Assembly: GCA_030762935.1 (NCBI GenBank)
Contig: CM060880.1
Coordinates: forward strand, 17,415,001-17,479,000
Source: Hymenopus coronatus
Taxonomy: Eukaryota; Arthropoda; Insecta; Mantodea; Hymenopodidae
Length of the DNA stretch: 64,000 nt
Reading direction: 5' to 3'
Part shown: piece by piece, positions 46,410 through 57,567 of the stretch
How the letters are laid out: every line of letters starts with the position of its first letter
Position numbering within the stretch: the stretch's first letter is position 1
Translations under genes and position numbers: made by a program
The notes under the pieces: model-generated
Database searches by the model: none
Seen by the model: the letters and a program-made list of their open reading frames with translations, nothing else
What the model was told of the DNA's origin: nothing

Positions 46410-46575
46410 ATGTTGCCATGGTAGCTCAGTGGTTAGAGTAAATGGACAGAAAACAGATCTGTGGATAAATCATGGCTAAGGTATTGAATTTTTCAGTGTG
46501 AGTCAACCTTTCCAACTCCTGTCTTACACACAGCTGGTGTAGAGGAAACATTCTTCAGATCTTTTATCTTCAAGA
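46410..46575 (+). mobile_element. tRNA-derived SINE
   Basis: TTGCCATGGTAGCTCAGTGG (A-box TAGCTCAGTGG) followed by a degenerate B-box and a body (AGTCAACCTTTCCAACTCCT) also found at 28330 and, reversed, at 56390-56580. Confidence 0.7.
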
Positions 46576-46587
46576 TGGAATAATAAA

Positions 46588-47330
46588 ACAAAAAAAATCT
46601 GATGTATTCCACTCACATGACTTTCTCTAGCTGTTCCACATAAACCTTTCCTTCAAAAGATTATTCTTTTATCTACATCATGCTAATTGAGATAAACAAA
46701 TGGTATTATTATTTGCTTCCCTGTAAGTAGAAGGGAATAAACGGCTAAAGCAATAGTCAAAAAAATTTAAGCTATCTGTGTGAAAATTGAAAAACTCAGT
46801 TCTGTTTTGCATTCCTGGGAGTAAAAAGAGATGACACAAAAATAAGCTTCCTGCTTGAGAAAAGTTTAAGCAGTTGAAAATTGAAATCAATAACAAGGAA
46901 TATCTCAGAAATGGTTACTGTACAAAAAAAAAGTGTATATGACATAAATTGTGTGTTTTAATGAGATCTAAAATTTTTGTGTAGTAAGTTTTTTACTATA
47001 TCTTATTCCCAGAAAATTTAAGATATACAGTTCGTTTATCATGAAAATAAAATAATGATGTGGCATTTTAATCAAAATTGTTTAGAGCCATTTGTGAGAA
47101 AATTAAAATTTTAGAAACATTTGCTTGGAAGATACTGAACTTAAATACCAAGTTTGGTACTTATCAGACTTTTCGTTTTTGAGCTATGCTGCCTACATAT
47201 GGACATTTTTCTAAAAATGCTTTTTTTGGACTCAAAACGTGTATAGATCTGAATCAAATTTTAGGGTGCAATACAATACCTTCTCTATCTATTATGTACA
47301 TTGTACATATGTGCTAGAGAAAGTAAAAAC
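46588..47330 (+). mobile_element. HINE-like forward copy
   Basis: AAAAAAATCTGATGTATTCC to a terminal ATGTACATTGTACATATGTG palindrome variant and AGAGAAAGTAAAAAC. Internally shortened. Confidence 0.7.
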
Positions 47331-47690
47331 TGTAATTTGCAAAACAATTCATGTCCATACCCTTAAAATCTGCAAAATTGGATGAAAATGGTTGAGAAAT
47401 GAAAGTTGTTACTTTTGCCACAGATAAAATGGTATGCACTATTAAATAATTAGTCAAATAGTTTGACCAAGGAGGGTATTCACTTCAATATGAGCTAGGA
47501 CAGCTATTGCTATCCTGCGGTACAGATCAGTTGTTGTTGCTTTGTTACCATCTCACATATATGCTCTTCTTGAGATAATTATACAATGTAAGTTGCTGTA
47601 AATAAAAGCTTCAAATTACTAGTTTTGATATTAAATACACTGGCGACTTGGTTCTAACCATAGATGTAATCCTACACTACTACGTTACTA

Positions 47691-48747
47691 CAAAGGTGAT
47701 TCAAATATAAACTATAATTAAGCCAGAGTACTGTGTAGGCAGATCCGAGCAACATGATGGAGAGGGAGCTGAAGGTTACTGTATAAGAGAGGGGAACCAG
47801 CTTGGGTATCTACTTAGTTTGGTTTCAGCGTCAGTAAAACCATGAGTGAATAAGAGTTTCCTTTGTCTATTGCATAACACATTATTAAAATGTTTTTAAC
47901 CAATGAAGGAGCTAAACCTACAGGGATTTTAACTCATTCAAAGCTACATTATCCTAGAATGTTTTCTTGGGCAAGACAATTTAAGGGTGGCCGAGGAATT
48001 GCACAAAATTAACATCATGTTCGGCACCCAAGGTTAAGTCTCACAACATCCATGCCATTTGAAAGCTTATTGAAGAGGGTCACTGCTGCACTGTTGAAGA
48101 AATGACATTAAGAATGCACATACCATTATCAGTAAGGATCTTGGATTTAGAAAAATGAATTGCTCAATGGGTTTTGAAGTTAACCATTAAGCAAAAACAG
48201 GTCAGGCTGGAGATTTGTGAGACGCTTCCAAATTGATCCTGATAAGAAGAAGAGGAATTTTTTCTTAATCACTTCGTCACATATGAGACATGGGTCCATC
48301 ATTTTACTCTGGAGTGAAAGGCAAGCAAGGAGTAGCAAAGAAAGGAAAGGCAAAACCTGCTCTCAGCGAAAAGTTCTCATGATGGTGTTGTTTATTATAG
48401 AGTAGTTTTATTCATTGATTTTCTTCATGATTGATGCATGGTCAATGGGGTTTACTATTGCCAATTGTAAGGTCAGCAAAAGCTGCCTAGTGAAACAAAA
48501 GATATTGTGCACCTATCAGAGATGCCATGCTTCTGCAAGACACTGCTAAGCATCACACCGCAAATTTGACAAGCGACACATTGGAGGACATATGCTGAGA
48601 AATCTTTGAACACCCTACTTATAGTCCAGACTGGTCCCAGCACAGGCTAATTTTTGTTTGCGCCCATGAAAGAGTCACTTGGAAAGGAATGATTCAAAAC
48701 CAATGAAGATGTTGAGGAGCATGTATACAATTAGTTGATGACACACA

Positions 48748-48798
<51 letters not shown>

Positions 48799-48964
48799 CA
48801 CGCACATACTGTTTTGAACAAGGAATATTCAAGCTTCCAAATCATTGGCAGGAAAGTGTAGAGTGTGAAGGAGGTTATGTAGAGAAGCAGAGAAGTTGCT
48901 ACTTCTGTATATGTTTAATCAATAAATATATTTTAAAAATTGCATTTATATTTGAATCACCTCA
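47691..48964 (+). mobile_element. Near-full-length mariner element, inactivated
   Basis: Terminal repeats AAGGTGATTCAAATATAAAC (47693 onward) and its inverted partner TTTATATTTGAATCACCT (ending 48962) lie next to TA. Transposase pieces in order: FLTNEGAKPTGILTH, MFSWARQFKGGRGI, RRFQIDPDKKKRNFFLITSS with MRHGSIILLWSERQ (the first catalytic region, ..CDETWV.H.. decayed), KTCSQRKVLMMVLF, HTANL....LEDI, and a C-terminal SVECEGGYVEK. Many stops and frameshifts. A (CA)n tract (48741-48800) interrupts the 3' part. Confidence 0.88.
48741..48800. repeat. (CA)n microsatellite
   Basis: CA run with small interruptions inside the mariner relic. Confidence 0.95.
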
Positions 48965-49437
48965 TATTACTGAATCATAGGTCCCTGTAAGATTAGACAA
49001 GCATTTTCTGTATGTGCACATACAATATTGAGGTTATAAAAATGTAGTGATGCATAGGAAAACATTGTAACAAATGGGAGCCAGTTTTTGCTAAATACAC
49101 TGTATTGGCTACTAAGACATTCAACGATTCATGTTACACTCAATACACTTAGCTGTTCAATGAATCTAACTGTCTTCATACTTCACTTCTTACTGTTTTA
49201 ACTTTTTCACTCACCAGGCTCATTTTTTAAACTCCCCTGTGACTGGCACTCGCTGGCTCCTTTATATACACCCCATAGTCCAGAAAGAGGCTTCTAGAAG
49301 TTGAGTGTTCAGGACACTATAGATTGTCATTTCAAGAAAACGTTTTACTTAACTCAGAGAAGTAGCGTAATAATCTTTGTTTACCCAGCTGTTGCATTTA
49401 TAATGCACTATTCTTGCATGTGTATTCATTATACAAT

Positions 49438-49440
49438 ATA

Positions 49441-49515
<75 letters not shown>

Positions 49516-49516
49516 G
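49438..49516. repeat. (ATT)n microsatellite
   Basis: About 26 ATT triplets, probably grown from the tail of the minus-strand LINE. Confidence 0.97.
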
Positions 49517-49900
49517 ATCCACCTTATTAATTTACATCTGTTTTTGGACATGTCCAATCTTAAACCTAAAATACATACATGCATACTACACATTTATACA
49601 ATATTTAATACATAATTACAACTTAAAACTCATCTAAGCTATATATACATTTGCTTAACAAATATTCTTTTAGTTTGTGTTTAAATTTTTTTAGAAAAAC
49701 TGGAAATGTGTTGGTATAGTTGAAGCTTATCCATGTATAATGCAACAATATGTTATAGTTGAAGCTTATCCATGTATAATGCAACAATATGTATGTACAT
49801 AGAGAGAAAGAAAATGCTGATCTAACCATAGTGTTAGCACACAATAGCATGCCTCATTGTAACTGCAATATTCACAAACTCTACACTGCAGTGGGGCATG
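49438..49900 (-). mobile_element. 3' end of a Jockey/CR1-like LINE (minus)
   Basis: The minus-strand frame 49623-49850 ends FPVFLKKFKHKLKEYLLSKC and IYSLDEF, the C-terminal FK..LK..LL...FYS..EF block of Jockey/CR1-like polyproteins. The 3'UTR leads to a long (ATT)n at 49438-49516, the likely tail. A 39-base tandem duplication (GTTATAGTTGAAGCTTATCC and on) occurs at about 49716-49792. Confidence 0.75.
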
Positions 49901-50361
49901 TTATTGTTTTTATTATGATCTGTGCAAGTCAGTGGGCAGGGCCTTAATTTAAACATATCTTGTTGCAATAATAGGCCCTGTCACTAAAAATTCAGGATGT
50001 TGCTTGTTTTGTAACATAACGAATGCTTTCTTTTGCAGATGTCAAGCTTTGCTTACAACTTTATTTGCAGGTTTTGGAAGCAGCGTAGCCCATTGTGGAT
50101 TCACAGGAAAGTTGCAGCTATTGTTTTAGTTTTTCTCCTGAATTTTTAGTGGTGTGTTAACCCTGCCACGCTGCTTCACTATTTGTACGCTGCTCATGTT
50201 CTGTTCAATGTTACCGCATGTTCCTTCACAGAACGCATGATGATAACATCACTACATTGCCTTGCCTGCTATTTGCACTGTGCACAGATCACCTTAACCT
50301 GTGTTCTGTTTTAGTTTTGTGTTTCCATGCATTTTCACCAAAGTGTGTGATGATGTTTCAG

Positions 50362-51225
50362 ATACGAGGAGGCCGTGGCAAGTCGTTAGAGAGTTTAGAA
50401 GATGCTACAGAGAGGACGCACCACACATTTAGTGCTGAGAACACACAAACATTCTACTACCAGCAACACCAACTGGCACCTACGCCATCTGGAGGCTGGA
50501 GACCTCGTAGTTACGACGATGGGGATATAACGCCCACCAATGAGGCAGCTGTTGCCCTTCACGAAGGTGGGGGCACTCTCCCACGTCCACGTGGACTAGT
50601 GCGACCTCGTCCCGTAGCTAAAATCACAGCCAAGACTCGTCCAATTACTAACGATGGCTCAACGTTCATCATCCAGGACTTTGAGAAGCCATCGTCATTT
50701 TGTGGCACGTACAAGAGTTTACCACGTGACTTGATAGACATCAGTAAATACAACCTGGAACAGTACAATGCTAGTGAAAGTCCACGCTGCACGCCAAAGA
50801 AGCGACCACCCTCCCCTCCCAAGAGGCAGTCGTCTCAGGGAAATGTGTCGGACGTTGTGATAGACTGCAGCGGGCCAGTGCCAAAGGCCTCGAACAACAC
50901 GACTGTAACTGTGACGGTGGATCTGCACTCCACTGCATCGTCCCCATCATTGTCTCTCCCTGCGTATCCGAGTGGCGATGAACTGGCTGGTACAGATGAG
51001 GATCTCCCCCTCCCTCCACCACCTGCACCAGCGTCTCCTTCGGGGCTGAGAGATAAGTTTGAGGGCCTAACACTCAACTCCTCTCCCCCCACGATGAGTC
51101 GGTCTTGGGGAAGTGTTGTGACGACAGATACGTCCAGTTCTTCAGATCCAGGGGCCACAGAACAGGAGCTAATTGCCAGTCTTGCCATGCACCAGAGCCG
51201 CAATGGTTCTGACGCCAGCTTTAAG
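50362..51225 (+). CDS. ckn: Caskin exon I: large Pro/Ser-rich exon
   Basis: Largest exon, 864 bases (288 codons, phase 0-0), after the acceptor gatgatgtttcag and before AAG|gtaaat. It starts IRGGRGKSLESLEDATERTH and contains several Pro-rich patches: RPRPVAKITAKTRP, PKKRPPSPPKRQSS and LPLPPPPAPASPSGLRDKF. These are candidate SH3/WW ligand sites. A TRPITNDGSTFIIQDFEKPS segment is less biased and may be a conserved short motif. The frame stays open upstream to 50218, but that part is intron-like and no better start is seen. The matching proline-rich region of vertebrate Caskins is also encoded largely by one big exon. Confidence 0.9.
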
Positions 51226-52236
51226 GTAAATATGGCAACAACTAATCATCATTTTTGAATCGGAAGACATAATGAAAAGATTAACAATCATGTTTAGAAG
51301 CGGTTGCAAGTGTACAATTTCATCAAATTAAGTTAGGATTGCAGTTGCAATCAACTGACGATGAGAACTTCCTTGAAACTAGTTCTGAGGTAATTAACCT
51401 AATTTAATGAAATTGTATATTTTCGACCACTTCTAAACTATAATGGCAACATCTGTTTGGTTCAAATCTTTGATAAGGGCATTTCACAATATTTAGAACA
51501 TAGTGCTTAATTATTCTATTTTTAAAAGGTTATTTAAATGATTTATCAAATGAATGCTAATGTTATGTACTATAAAATTTACCATAAATATCTATCAATA
51601 ACAGAATCAAAGCTCTAACAATTTAAATAAGTAATTTTCATTTTTCATGGAAGGTTATCTCTAAACTTCAAATTTTTAGGTTCTGCCCTGCTTTATTCCT
51701 GACGTCTTACTCTCTAAATTTCAGTGTATTTTAATATTTTGGTACAATGAGTAATATGCTTAAATTTTATGGAACCTAAATTAACCTAACCTTAGGACCT
51801 AATAAGACCTGTTTTTCAGATAGACTCAAAAGAAGAAATCACTTGCAGGGACTCACGTGGCTTTACCCTGAACATTCAAGATTAAGCTCAGAAAGTGTGC
51901 CTTACAGCTACAGTATTTTCCCTGGAGGTTTTTACTCTAGAGCAGAGCGCTTCTGTTCATGTTTTGATAGCATAAGCAGAAGGCACCAGATCATTACAGC
52001 AGATATTAAAATGCTGCCAAAATGACAAAACTTACACCATTTTTGTAAGAAGCCTTAATTGCAAGTATTTGTTGAGCAACATTCTAGCTCTCCATCACAA
52101 CTAAATGCTGCACACAATATAAACAGTTGAATTAATATGAGCATATTGGAAATAATTAACGTTTAAAATTGCCTATTTCTATGATCCACTAATTAAAAGT
52201 TCCTGCTATTTATTAAATATTTAATTTTATTTATTT
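51226..52236. other. Intron, unassigned
   Basis: AT-rich; no feature recognised between exon I and the repeat at 52237. Confidence 0.3.
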
Positions 52237-53410
52237 CATATTTTTACTACTTCATATATAGTGCATAGGTAGAGATGGTATTCCATTCCAGCCAAAAGTT
52301 TGATACTAAGATTCCACTGAAAATACACTATAATACATTTTAGGGTCCCGTGAATCTAAAATAAAGCATTGTTAGAAAAAGATTTGTGTCCACGTATGAA
52401 CACCATGACCCAAAATGAAAACTCAGTTAAATACCAAAATTTATATATATATATATATATATATAAGTTCAGAATCTTCCATGGATGCAACACGGTTTTA
52501 AAAAAAATCCCCCAACCCCAAACAGGAAAACAGGAAAAATGTTCATAAATTTTAATTTCCTCAAAAATAATTTTGATTAAAATATCATATATTAATGATA
52601 TTTACATGACAAATAAAATTTGATACCAAGATTTCACTGAAAATACAGTATAATACATTTTAGGGTCTCGTGAATCTAAAAAAAAAGCATTGTTAGAAAA
52701 AGATTTGTGTCCACGTATGAACACCATAACTCAAAAATGAAAATTCAGTTAAATACCAAAATTGATATATAAGTTCAGAATCTTCCATGGATGCAACATG
52801 GTTTTAAAAAAATATCCGCTGACTCCAAACAAGAAAACAGGAAAAATGTTCATAAATTTTGATTTCCTCAAAAATAATTTTGATTAAAATACCATATATT
52901 AATGATATTTTACATGACAAATAAAATATCTTTAATTTCCTGGGAATAGCTTCTGAAGTTCTCTTCATTCTAGATGATTTTTGCATAATTGTAAACCATA
53001 AAAGAAAGATAAAAGAACTTAGTGCACAAAAAATTTAGATCTTGTTACAACACATTTATATAAAATATTTTTGTGTTGTGGAGCTAACTATTTCTGAAAC
53101 ATTGCTTGTTATTTGTTTAAATTTTCCATATCTTTTCTCAAATGGAAAGTTATTATTCATATTTTTATATCTTGATTAAGCGAAGAGAACAGAATTACAC
53201 CACCCTCACATAGTGATCAATTTTTAAAAGAGTTGACTATCGCTTTAGTGTAGTTTCTTATTTCCTGTGTACAAAGAAATATTGTAATAAAACCATTTCT
53301 GCTAATATTTATCTTGATAAAAGTGAAGTAGATAGAAGAATAAACTTTTGTAAGAATAGTTTGTTGCAGCATAGGCAGAGAAAGTTATGTGAATTTAACA
53401 CATTGTATTT
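52237..53410 (-). mobile_element. HINE-like reverse copy with internal duplication
   Basis: Starts with TATATAGTGCATAGGTAGAG and ends GTTATGTGAATTTAACACAT. A ~310-base segment (TTTGATACTAAGATTCCACT to TTACATGACAAATAAAAT) occurs twice in tandem (about 52298-52615 and 52620-52925), with a TA run in the first copy only. Confidence 0.7.
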
Positions 53411-53541
53411 TTTTAATATTTATGTAACATTTATTATACATGTCTAGAGCGGCATTTACAATATTGACACTGGAAAATTGCAAACAAAGAGTTACATTTA
53501 TTTGCCAGTGGTTTTGAATTGTATGATTTGTTGTATTGCAG

Positions 53542-53659
53542 TCAAGTTCCAGCACAGAGTCTGACTCTTTGCCGTTTGCCAATGAGAATGCAGGTACTAT
53601 AAAACAGAGGGCTGCAAGGCCGCACCCCACCCTCACCACTGTGGACTACCCAAAAAGTG
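53542..53659 (+). CDS. ckn: Caskin exon J
   Basis: A 118-base exon after ttgtattgcag and before GTG|gtacgt. It reads SSSSTESDSLPFANENAGTI then KQRAARPHPTLTTVDYPKS, leaving one base that forms Glu with exon K. The GTIKQR...RP segment is a basic motif followed by Pro/Thr residues, resembling the region before the Caskin tail. An 81-bp intron follows. Confidence 0.85.
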
Positions 53660-53740
53660 GTACGTAGATGTCTCATCTGTATTGGTACAGAAACTGTGAT
53701 TGTAAGCAAGATGTTAACTGTTGTTTTCTGTGTTCCTCAG

Positions 53741-53813
53741 AATTTGTGCCTCCAAAGCGTGTCCAGCCTTCCCCCAGTGATCTTGCAGCTAGTCAAAAGG
53801 CTTTGAGAGAAAG
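53741..53813 (+). CDS. ckn: Caskin exon K
   Basis: A 73-base exon between tgttcctcag and AAG|gtgagg. With the split codons at each end it gives EFVPPKRVQPSPSDLAASQK then ALRER. It is basic and Pro/Ser-rich, then probably helical. Phase 1 in and phase 0-minus-one out match exons J and L exactly, which strongly supports this small exon. Confidence 0.85.
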
Positions 53814-53939
53814 GTGAGGAACTTTTTGTCTCTCTCCTTAATAAGAGCTCTATTATCTATTCACTCTTACATTAATCTGCTCCAATGTGGCCAGTAAACC
53901 GTGATATAATGCAGTAGCAATGCATGCAGAAAAGTGAAT

Positions 53940-55265
53940 GAGTTTAAACATATATATGTATTTATCTGAATACAAGACAATGTTTTTTTTTTTTTTTTTC
54001 CAAAATATTAATGTTCAGAACTGGGGGTCATCTTGCATTCCTGATATATGTTTTCCGAATACCATACGGGGAGAAAGTAAGTTAACCTTGCAGATATAGC
54101 AGTGTCAAAGTAGGGTGAAATGGTATAGATTATCGCTAAGGTTGCAACGTATGCGGCAGATTTTGTTCTTTCATTTCGCACAAAAAATTTGCTGCTAATG
54201 GGCCTATGAGCATTCTCATTGGAAGAAAGATTGCTCCCTGAGAGTAAAACAAAATTAGAGGACTTCTAAGTATGCTGTCTTAATAGAAAATAGCATCCAT
54301 AATCGCCATTACAACAAAGCTCCCACCACCGCCATTGTCACATTGTACCTACCAATTATAGACATACCATACATCTCCGTACTCCATTTTCCATCTCACC
54401 CATCCAAAGTGTGAATTTATGCGCAAATTTAAATTAGCTAAAGCATTGTACAATATTAATATAAAAATAATAGTTGCAACAAATCTTCACTTATCTTTTG
54501 GAATCCTTGCCTTGGACTAGTTTCGTAATCAATTTATTGCATTATCAACATAAATTTTTGATAATGCAATAAATTGATTGTGAAACTAGTCCAAGGCAAG
54601 GATTCCAAAAGATAAGTGAAGATTTGTTGCAACTATTATTTTTATATGAATATTTTTGTTATTACTTCACTGTTACTAGCTTCTTTTTACATTTATAAAT
54701 TGTACAATATATTAAGTATGTTGTCTTAATTGAAAAGCATATCTATAATGGTCATTACAGCTAAGCTGCCGTCATCACCCCCAAAGTCAGACCTAGACTC
54801 TCTCTCTTCTTCGTCTCTCTATTGCTCTCAATGTTAGTTTCTGTGCAAATTTAAATTAGGTAAAAAAGTTCAATGTGTTATAGTAAGTATGTTGATCAAA
54901 TAGAAAATCATATCCATCATCATCATTACAGCTCTACTGCTGCCACCAACGCCATCACGAACCATCGCACTCATACCAAACTCCCTTCTCCGCAACTGCT
55001 CATAACATGAATTTCCACACAAATTCAAATTCAGTAAAATAAAAAAAAGGGGCTTAATCAGCTTAAGTGCCCATTAGCTTGTTCAAAATATATGGCAAAC
55101 ATTTAAATTTAATTTAAAAATTCTCCTTTTTATATATGTGTTTTAAACGTGTCTCCTTTTTATATATGTAGATAATATGCTAAATTATTCCGAAATTGAG
55201 TTCTGAAAAATGGGGGATGTCTTGCATTCAAGGTCATCTTGTATTCGGATAAATGTGATACATAG
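53940..55265. mobile_element. DNA-transposon-like element in last intron
   Basis: TTTATCTGAATACAAGACAA (53957) and its inverted counterpart CATCTTGTATTCGGATAAAT (about 55236) are terminal inverted repeats. Inside are three diverged direct repeats of about 170 bases (54262-54450, 54713-54880, 54884-55040) sharing AAAATAGCATCCATAATCG-like and CAAATTTAAATTAG motifs. The PLE palindrome 54470-54690 sits between the first and second. No transposase seen. Confidence 0.5.
54470..54690. mobile_element. PLE terminal palindrome with two ribozyme-like cores
   Basis: Inverted arms of about 75-80 bases (AACAAATCTTCACTTATCTT and CTTGCCTTGGACTAGTTTCG side) meet around 54548-54558. Each has TTGATAA, stem TGCAATAAATTGATTAC or ..TTGTG, GAA, ACTAGT and C (54515-54548 minus; 54558-54591 plus). 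Box 1 begins T instead of C. A GTTATTACTTCACTGTTACT end follows, as in the 33725 and 59740 copies. Confidence 0.6.
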
Positions 55266-55306
55266 CTAAAAGTGTATAAAATTTATTGTCTTGTGTTTTG
55301 ATACAG

Positions 55307-55424
55307 GTCTGCAGGACAGGAACCAGCAGATGTGCTGAATGACATAGGCAACATGCTTGCCAACCTAACTGATGAGTTGGATGCCATGCTTGAAGAAGAA
55401 AAGCGTCAGGGGCTCAGCCAATGA
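55307..55424 (+). CDS. ckn: Caskin exon L: C-terminal tail and stop
   Basis: Terminal exon after the acceptor gttttgatacag. After completing an Arg codon it reads SAGQEPADVLNDIGNMLANL then TDELDAMLEEEKRQGLSQ and TGA at 55422-55424. The acidic amphipathic helix DIGNMLANLTDELDAMLEEE is the hallmark C-terminal tail of Caskin proteins (from memory of the family), which confirms gene identity and the true 3' end of the coding region. Confidence 0.93.
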
Positions 55425-56385
55425 AGTTCCTAGAGTAATACCAAAATGACAGCTTTCCATTCCACTGCTAGTTTCTGCAACCCTTGAATTTCTTAGTTTG
55501 TGATACATGCAATTAAAGTACATTTTTATTATCAGAATCTACACTTTCAGCTAAAAGGACTATACCACTATAGCTGGAATTCAACTGGAAATGTAATCAT
55601 CTCATTTTGGTGGCTAATAAGCAATAATTTAATGATTAGCTAAATTCTCTTCAGAAAATTGTGGGATCCATGTGTATTTTAGTCCCTTTTTGTAAATATT
55701 ATTCCTTTGTTGTGCATTAACACATAGATATAGTCCTTCTGAAGAGAATGTAGTTCCACTTGAGGTGCATTCAGGTGCAAGAAATATTTTCATCTTGGTC
55801 TTAAGAGTTGAGCATTTTGTTGCCTTTTTACAATTAACATGTGCACATAGCTCTAGAAAATCAGCAAAGCCATGCAGGGCTAACGTTTCTATCAGTCAGA
55901 CTGATAAAGGTGCAGGCAAACATTGTAGCTATTTCCTTTCGTTGACAGATTTGTGACATTTATTAATTTCTCAGAAATAGCTACATTTTTCTCCAATTCC
56001 TTCTTACATTATATACAACATCAAACTCATATGAGATTTAAATACAAGCTTCATAACTGAAATAATGAATACAAGGTGAGCCAGTTGCGGAATTTAATGT
56101 GGTGCAAGTATGTTGTCATAGTAGCTCAGTTGGTACACCAGCAAAGCCATTGTTCTGTGGTTCAATAGCAGCTCCAGCATTGACATTTTTAGTCTGAATA
56201 TATTTTTCAGTTTTAGTTTCCACATCTTCAAAATTTTGATAGGAATATAACTAACTACTTTTAAGTTTGAAAATTGTGAAATGTGGGGGAAAAATGCCCT
56301 TAAAATTAAGTGTATTTGGGATCAGTTGTGTTTATATGTTTCAGAATGACACTGTGATAAATAAAGACATTTTTAATTATTTTTT
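55425..56385 (+). other. 3'UTR of the Caskin gene (estimated)
   Basis: AT-rich non-coding sequence after the stop. Candidate poly(A) signals are ATTAAA at 55512-55517 and AATAAA at 56359-56364, the latter followed by a T-rich stretch. If the distal site is used, a tRNA-derived SINE fragment at about 56112-56215 lies inside the UTR. The end cannot be fixed without transcript data. Confidence 0.45.
56112..56215 (+). mobile_element. tRNA-derived SINE fragment in 3'UTR region
   Basis: GTCATAGTAGCTCAGTTGGT is an A-box head and GTGGTTCAATAGC a B-box. Same family as 46410. Confidence 0.6.
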
Positions 56386-56585
56386 CCACACACGCCATAT
56401 GTAGAACAGGAGTTGGATAAGTAGAATCAGACTAAAATATTCAATGCCTTAGTCAAGATTTGAACCACCTCTCCTGGTCTTTATTCAGTGCTCTACCCAT
56501 TGAGCTACTATGGGAACATGTTGGCAGAACATTAAATTCCCCGACTGACTCACATTGTTCCCGGTAAACCATAAGGAAAAAGCAG
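56386..56585 (-). mobile_element. tRNA-derived SINE (minus)
   Basis: On + it shows CCACACACGCCATATGTAGA, AAGATTTGAACCACCTCTCC (B-box complement) and CCATTGAGCTACTATGG (A-box complement). Same family as 46410 and 56112, in opposite orientation, so transcripts running through both could pair. Confidence 0.75.
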
Positions 56586-56739
56586 TATGAAAGAACATAT
56601 ACCAATGGAGATTATGTATTGGTCTTCATAGGTTAAACCAACTTTCAGGTCAGTAAGTGTTATGTGTTTTGGTTAAGCTCCCTTATACTATTCACACACG
56701 TTTTCTTTGGCACCCAATTCCCTAGTCCTCTTTCATTTT

Positions 56740-56990
56740 TGGTTTTATGCAATTTTAGAAACAGAGAGACAACATTGAGACACATCGACATCTAGTAGCT
56801 ACAGTGCTAAGGTTTCATTTTGTCTGTAGATCCCAAAATTCACATTCGTGCACCGTGTTTCTTTTAATAATTCAGCTAGTTTGCAGTAATTAGATAACAT
56901 ATTCACCATAATGGCTGAGGGTGTCAGAGAAAGAAACTTTCTTTGGTTGACAACACTGCAGAAAGACAGACAGGCAATCTCTCTCTTCTT
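56740..56990 (+). repeat. Repeat shared with 37960-38240
   Basis: AGTGCTAAGGTTTCATTTTG, TTTGCAGTAATTAGATAACA and GACAACACTGCAGAAAGACA are all matched in order at 37960-38240. The family is unknown. Confidence 0.6.
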
Positions 56991-57233
56991 CCCCTCCAGC
57001 CCTCACTTCCCCGTGTATCTAATGCCCAAGAAAATGTTCACACATGGTTAAGTGAATTGCTTGGAATTGCTATATGCTTCACACACACATCTCTGGTAGT
57101 AATGTATTATAAAAATGTGGGGTATACACACATATATCACTAATTAACTTCTACATAACATGTTTTAATGCATTTATTATATATATTTTTTCACTTTTGT
57201 TCCTCATACACTACACAAACCAAATATATCCCA

Positions 57234-57535
57234 CCCGAGGTATTTGTCACCCTCCTCGTGTAGTGGTTACTATGCTAACTTCATATACCCAAGGTCACGA
57301 GTTCAAACCCGGCAGAGGAAAATGGATTTTTTCAGGTGTAAAAATCCTTAGCAAGACTTCTTTTAGAATGTGGTCCTCTGTTGTAAATTTACGGCACATA
57401 AAATAACCTCAAGCCTGATAAAAGAGGCCCCTCTGAGCAAAAGTGATCTTTCATGTCCAATGTAGAATGGTACACAGAACCATAGCAGTTAAAGAGCATT
57501 CATAAATAAAACTCCATTTCCATTTCCCGAGGTAT
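57234..57535 (+). mobile_element. tRNA-derived SINE with target duplication
   Basis: Family of 24218: head with TGTAGTGGTTACTATG and B-box GTTCAAACCCGG. CCCGAGGTAT flanks both ends (57234-57243 and 57526-57535). Confidence 0.87.
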
Positions 57536-57567
57536 AATGGGAACATTTCTTCAGCCATCCTTCAGCA

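Larger units (their letters stand above)
956..55424 (+). other. ckn: Caskin-family scaffold gene, 3' part (12 exons)
   Basis: This is the span of the only host gene seen. Twelve exons (956-1123, 14414-14505, 17020-17121, 17206-17448, 20001-20111, 23485-23586, 26999-27262, 35386-35595, 50362-51225, 53542-53659, 53741-53813, 55307-55424) have AG/GT borders and join without a frameshift into about 820 codons and a stop. Two adjacent SAM domains, Pro/Ser-rich linkers and a short acidic tail are the Caskin layout. Known of the family: Caskins are cytoplasmic neuronal scaffolds with ankyrin repeats, an SH3 domain and tandem SAMs that polymerise; fly Caskin acts with the receptor phosphatase Lar in axon guidance. 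The N-terminal domains must lie upstream of the window. Introns range from 81 and 84 bp to 13.3 and 14.8 kb. Phase agreement argues against missing exons except short ones of length divisible by three. ANKS-type scaffolds are the alternative, but the SAM2 sequence and tail fit Caskin better. Confidence 0.88.

Noticed and set aside
50218..50361. Upstream extension of exon I as coding, with an ATG at 50218
   Set aside because: A clean acceptor (gatgtttcag) at 50361 gives exact phase with exon H, and the upstream peptide is Cys/Leu-rich and unlike the gene's linker.
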